This document shows, in pieces, positions 63,193-64,000 of a stretch of 64,000 bases of DNA (positions are counted from its first letter, which is position 1; every line of letters begins with the position of its first letter). The stretch lies in contig DS995276.1 of assembly GCA_000156115.1 (NCBI GenBank), positions 3,160,696 to 3,224,695 of the forward strand. The letters are read 5' to 3'. Both the position numbers and the translations under genes were made by a program. Source of the stretch: Rhodobacteraceae bacterium HTCC2083. Lineage in GTDB: Bacteria > Pseudomonadota > Alphaproteobacteria > Rhodobacterales > Rhodobacteraceae. The notes beneath the pieces are model-generated. The model was given only the letters and a program-made list of their open reading frames with translations. It was not told the DNA's origin and made no database searches.

Positions 63193-64000
63193 TTAGCAGG
63201 AGTAGTACATGCCATACTCAACAGGGTGTGGCGTATGCTCGTATGTTTCGACTTCTTCCATTTTCAGAGCGACGTAGCCATCGATCTGATCTTGGGTGAA
63301 AACATCGCCGGCGAGCAGGTAGTCACTGTTCGCCTGAAGCTCGTCCAAGGCTTCGCGCAAGGAACCACAAACCGTTGGGATGTCCGCAAGCTCTTCCGCT
63401 GGCAAGTCATAGAGGTTTTTGTCCATGGCTTCGCCCGGATCGATCTTGTTCTTGATGCCGTCAAGGCCCGCCATCAACAATGCCGAGAAGCACAGGTAAG
63501 GATTAGCGGATGGGTCAGGGAAACGTGCCTCAACGCGCTTTGCTTTCGGGCTTTCTGTCCATGGGATACGAACACAACCAGAGCGGTTACGCGCAGAATA
63601 CGCGCGCAGAACTGGTGCCTCAAAGCCAGGGATCAAACGCTTGTAGCTATTGGTTGATGGGTTGGTGAACGCGTTCAAAGACTTGGCGTGCTTTAGGATG
63701 CCACCGATAAAATACAGCGCTTCCTGAGACAGATCAGCATATTTGTCACCTGCAAACAAAGGCTTGCCATCTTTCCAGATCGACATGTTTACGTGCATAC
63801 CTGTGCCGTTGTCACCATATATCGGCTTTGGCATGAATGTAGCAGATTTGCCATAAGCGTGCGCCACGTTGTGGATCACATACTTATATTTCTGAAGCTC
63901 GTCTGCCTGTTTTGTCAGGCTATCAAAGATAAGACCCAGCTCGTGCTGACAAGATGCAACTTCGTGATGATGCTTGTCGACTTTCATACCGAGGCGCTTC
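63193..64000 (-). CDS. glnA: Glutamine synthetase type I (partial, C-terminal part)
   Basis: C-terminal 269 residues of the 468-residue family; the N-terminal part is beyond the window (the frame is open to base 64000). Contains [13 protein letters not shown] (metal-binding), [15 protein letters not shown]/glutamate-site [10 protein letters not shown] and the adenylylation Tyr in [11 protein letters not shown]. Ends VEYGMYYSC. Adenylylation-type GSI regulation is expected. Confidence 0.97.
   Translation of the reverse strand, partial: KRLGMKVDKHHHEVASCQHELGLIFDSLTKQADELQKYKYVIHNVAHAYGKSATFMPKPIYGDNGTGMHVNMSIWKDGKPLFAGDKYADLSQEALYFIGGILKHAKSLNAFTNPSTNSYKRLIPGFEAPVLRAYSARNRSGCVRIPWTESPKAKRVEARFPDPSANPYLCFSALLMAGLDGIKNKIDPGEAMDKNLYDLPAEELADIPTVCGSLREALDELQANSDYLLAGDVFTQDQIDGYVALKMEEVETYEHTPHPVEYGMYYSC

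Noticed and set aside
1-64000. CRISPR array
   Set aside because: No regularly spaced direct repeats of 25-40 bases with unique spacers were seen; the 48/52-base array at 21970-22090 has only three units, with palindromic, partly conserved spacers.

Overview
The window reads as chromosome of an alphaproteobacterium of the Rhodobacterales, Roseobacter group. The basis is gene order and family type: trgA-trgB-cysK in the order known from Rhodobacter, an iscR with a single cysteine heading an iscS-sufB-sufC-sufD-sufS cluster, a Hint-domain protein, SYLF and DUF2059 proteins, and gyrA, hemB, mfd and glnA of alphaproteobacterial type. I could not run a taxonomic search, so no genus is claimed.

Layout. 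1-6843: a core block with a Cfa-type methyltransferase (cut by the window edge), trgAB, cysK, an MscS channel and an AlaX editing protein, then a frameshifted membrane-protein relic and tRNA-Ser(GGA). 7417-24781: an accessory zone with a complete IS3-family element, a second truncated copy, a degenerate IS end, a peptide/glutathione-type ABC operon with a glutathione S-transferase, a biotinyl-carboxyltransferase fusion, an integrase remnant, dgkA with a phosphoglycerol-transferase-like enzyme, a polymerase-like mobile-element protein, a serine recombinase preceded by a repeat array, a tRNA-Ser-derived fragment and a Hint protein. 24782-51287: mostly core (tRNA-Ser(CGA), thiE, trmJ, ctaA, carboxypeptidase M32, gyrA, hemB, mfd, and the iscR-suf Fe-S assembly cluster with a candidate Irr box over its promoter).

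51494-60329: an 8.8-kb integrative element in tRNA-Arg(CCG). All its genes lie on the minus strand: tyrosine integrase, an unknown gene, a small HTH protein, a Rep_trans-like replication protein, a HEPN-like protein, and what I read as a Pycsar antiphage operon. That operon has a cyclic-nucleotide-binding transmembrane effector (PycTM type), a pyrimidine-cyclase-like PycC, and a second, divergent class III cyclase. The second cyclase gene is split by a fresh IS3-family insertion with a 4-bp target duplication; removing the IS and one duplicate restores a continuous 311-residue frame. 60340-64000: core sequence again (a glyoxalase-like gene with an early stop, a hypothetical membrane protein, a lytic transglycosylase, and glnA cut by the window edge).

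The most notable system is the two-cyclase Pycsar island with an adjacent HEPN-like gene, chimaeric tRNA attachment site, matching 25-bp repeats at both ends and a candidate replication origin.
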